A DNA stretch of 64,000 nucleotides. It comes from Tenacibaculum sp. 190524A02b (lineage in GTDB: Bacteria; Bacteroidota; Bacteroidia; Flavobacteriales; Flavobacteriaceae). The notes below the pieces were generated by a model. It was given only the letters and a program-made list of their open reading frames with translations, was not told where the DNA came from and searched no databases. The DNA lies in NCBI RefSeq assembly GCF_964036645.1, contig NZ_OZ038525.1:3910001-3974000 (forward strand), written 5' to 3'. Below, piece after piece: positions 62,645 through 64,000 of the stretch (positions are counted from its first letter, which is position 1; the number at the start of each line of letters is the position of its first letter). A program made the position numbers and the translations under genes.

Positions 62645-64000
62645 TTAGATGTTATCGCCTCTAAGTTTTCTAAACTTTTTTCTTGCATCAACAAGGTAAA
62701 TACTAGAAACGTGGTCAAAAATAATCTTTTGATAGTATTCAGAAGCCTTTTCTGGATTATTTAATTCGTTATTGTATACTTCTCCTAGTTGGTAAAGACT
62801 ATTATCTACTAATATCCCTTGTGGGTCTAGTTGTAAAACTTTTTCAAAATTGTTTATAGCCTTACCATATTCTTTCTGCTTAATATAAAGAGTAGCTTGT
62901 TTGTATAAAGCTTCGTCTTCAATAGGTTGGTTTTTATAGTTGGTAATAACATTTGATAATAAATTGATAGCTTCTTTGTTTTTGTTTTGGTAGGCTAATA
63001 GGTCAGCTTTAGCATATTCTTTTAAACCTGTTGATATACTATCTTTTGGTTGGTTATCAGTAATAGTTAAAAAAAGCTCTGTTGCATCATTGGCAATTAA
63101 TTGTGTTGCTGAACCTTTAAGGACTTTTAGTTGTGCTTTAGCCCATTTAAAATCATTCTTAAAATAAGAAGCTTGAGCAACTTTAAAACGAGCTTCTTGA
63201 GCTAAAAAATGATTTTTAAACTGAGTTTGTACTTGGGAAAAATAAATAAGAGCTTTATTAAACTGTTTGTTAAAAACTAAGACCTCTCCTAGTTTTAACT
63301 TTACTGAAGCTTTGTTGAATTTTGAATTAGCTACTTTAATAGCTTTCTCTAAAACTGCAATGGCCTTTTCAGGATTGTTTTTAGTGAATGTTAAATAATC
63401 TGCGTAAGCAAGCTGAATAAATAATGTGTTTTTATTAATGCCGTGTTGCTTGAAAATAGTATCGAATTTTTCCTCAATATTGGGTTGTTTAGTGGCTATG
63501 TCAATCTCTATTTTTTTTTGAATTGCTAGGAATTTATCAGTAGGGTGATTCGTTTTCTCAATAATTAAGTCATAACATTCCGTAGCTGTATTGTAATCTT
63601 TATCTTGAAATGTGATTTGCCCTAGGTTACTAATGTTTCTTAGGTTGTCTCCGTTTCTAGCCAGCAAAGCTTTATATTGAATTAAAGCTTTTGAGTATTG
63701 TTTTTGTTTAATAAATAACCAAGCTAACAAATCATTCCATATATTTTTGGGGTTGCTAATGGATTTTTTTAGAAGTGCTTTTTTAAATAAAACGTTGCTT
63801 TCATTTTCTTGGTCATCATTTATATATTTACTAGTATATCTTTTTATGTTGTTAAGATAGTTTTCATTTTTATCAACTAAATCTACGTAAGAAATAAACA
63901 TTTTTTCAAAATCGCCTTTTTCACCATAAATTTGAGCAAGTTGAAACCCATAATTAGCTTTTGGGTTATTAAGCATGATGCTATTGTAAGCTTTAATAGC
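62645..64000 (-). CDS. Tetratricopeptide-repeat protein, 5' end outside window
   Basis: 451 residues visible; the frame stays open through position 64000, and the residues before the first in-frame Met (AIKAYNSI) complete a TPR motif, so the true start is beyond the window. About ten TPR units can be seen (for example YSKALIQYKALLARNGD, KAIAVLEKAIKVANS, KAINNFEKVLQLDP). Probably a periplasmic or outer-membrane-associated scaffold as in other long flavobacterial TPR proteins, but the signal peptide region is not in view. Confidence 0.88.
   Translation of the reverse strand, partial: AIKAYNSIMLNNPKANYGFQLAQIYGEKGDFEKMFISYVDLVDKNENYLNNIKRYTSKYINDDQENESNVLFKKALLKKSISNPKNIWNDLLAWLFIKQKQYSKALIQYKALLARNGDNLRNISNLGQITFQDKDYNTATECYDLIIEKTNHPTDKFLAIQKKIEIDIATKQPNIEEKFDTIFKQHGINKNTLFIQLAYADYLTFTKNNPEKAIAVLEKAIKVANSKFNKASVKLKLGEVLVFNKQFNKALIYFSQVQTQFKNHFLAQEARFKVAQASYFKNDFKWAKAQLKVLKGSATQLIANDATELFLTITDNQPKDSISTGLKEYAKADLLAYQNKNKEAINLLSNVITNYKNQPIEDEALYKQATLYIKQKEYGKAINNFEKVLQLDPQGILVDNSLYQLGEVYNNELNNPEKASEYYQKIIFDHVSSIYLVDARKKFRKLRGDNI

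Overview
The window reads as chromosomal DNA of an AT-rich marine-type member of the Flavobacteriaceae (Bacteroidota), closest in style to Tenacibaculum or Polaribacter; this placement is inference from gene content, not from a database match. Supporting signs are TonB-dependent receptors with N-terminal carboxypeptidase-like domains, a type IX secretion (T9SS) C-terminal sorting domain on a large protease, many lineage-typical families (DUF2911, DUF4254, DUF4286, HopJ-like), and at least 17 perfect copies of the Bacteroidota -7 promoter element TAnnTTTG just upstream of genes.

Layout. 1-4.7 kb: EEP-family phosphohydrolase, a small secreted protein, a DNA polymerase V pair in the order umuC-umuD, and hflX divergent from it. 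5.0-13.4 kb: three paralogous exported proteins with a TonB C-terminal-like domain and four conserved cysteines, two of them paired with a TonB-dependent receptor, forming a duplicated cassette. 13.4-19.6 kb: PRMT-like methyltransferase, a small secreted protein, and peptide/amino-acid use genes (AGCS symporter, Xaa-Pro aminopeptidase, M20 dipeptidase). 19.9-24.6 kb: a 1576-residue M43 metalloprotease secreted by T9SS. 24.7-28.6 kb: SnoaL-like protein, radA, and a CLC protein lacking both exchanger glutamates. 28.7-34.3 kb: an unusual operon encoding coiled-coil and membrane proteins, a periplasmic binding protein fused to an OmpA peptidoglycan-binding domain, and ABC permease and ATPase. 34.5-37.0 kb: HopJ-like protein and a type II restriction-modification pair whose methylase promoter overlaps a striking inverted/direct repeat. 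37.1-49.3 kb: housekeeping genes (aspS, recJ, mscL, alr, tdk), OsmC and carboxymuconolactone-decarboxylase-like redox genes, and a DUF4254/glycosyltransferase 9 pair. 49.4-54.3 kb: rimP-nusA-infB operon with an attenuator-like hairpin in its leader. 54.4-58.2 kb: universal stress protein, tRNA-Leu(UAG), and a PadR regulator followed by three tandem HAAS-like membrane paralogs. 58.3-64.0 kb: ferredoxin-reductase-like protein, LysE-type exporter, mgtE, rsmA, DUF4286 and the 3' part of a TPR gene.

The best candidates for undescribed systems are, in order: the SBP-OmpA/ABC/coiled-coil operon (29.3-34.3 kb), the exported TonB-CTD plus receptor cassettes (5.0-13.4 kb), and the PadR plus triple membrane-paralog operon (55.8-58.2 kb). 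No CRISPR array, rRNA, transposase or prophage was seen.
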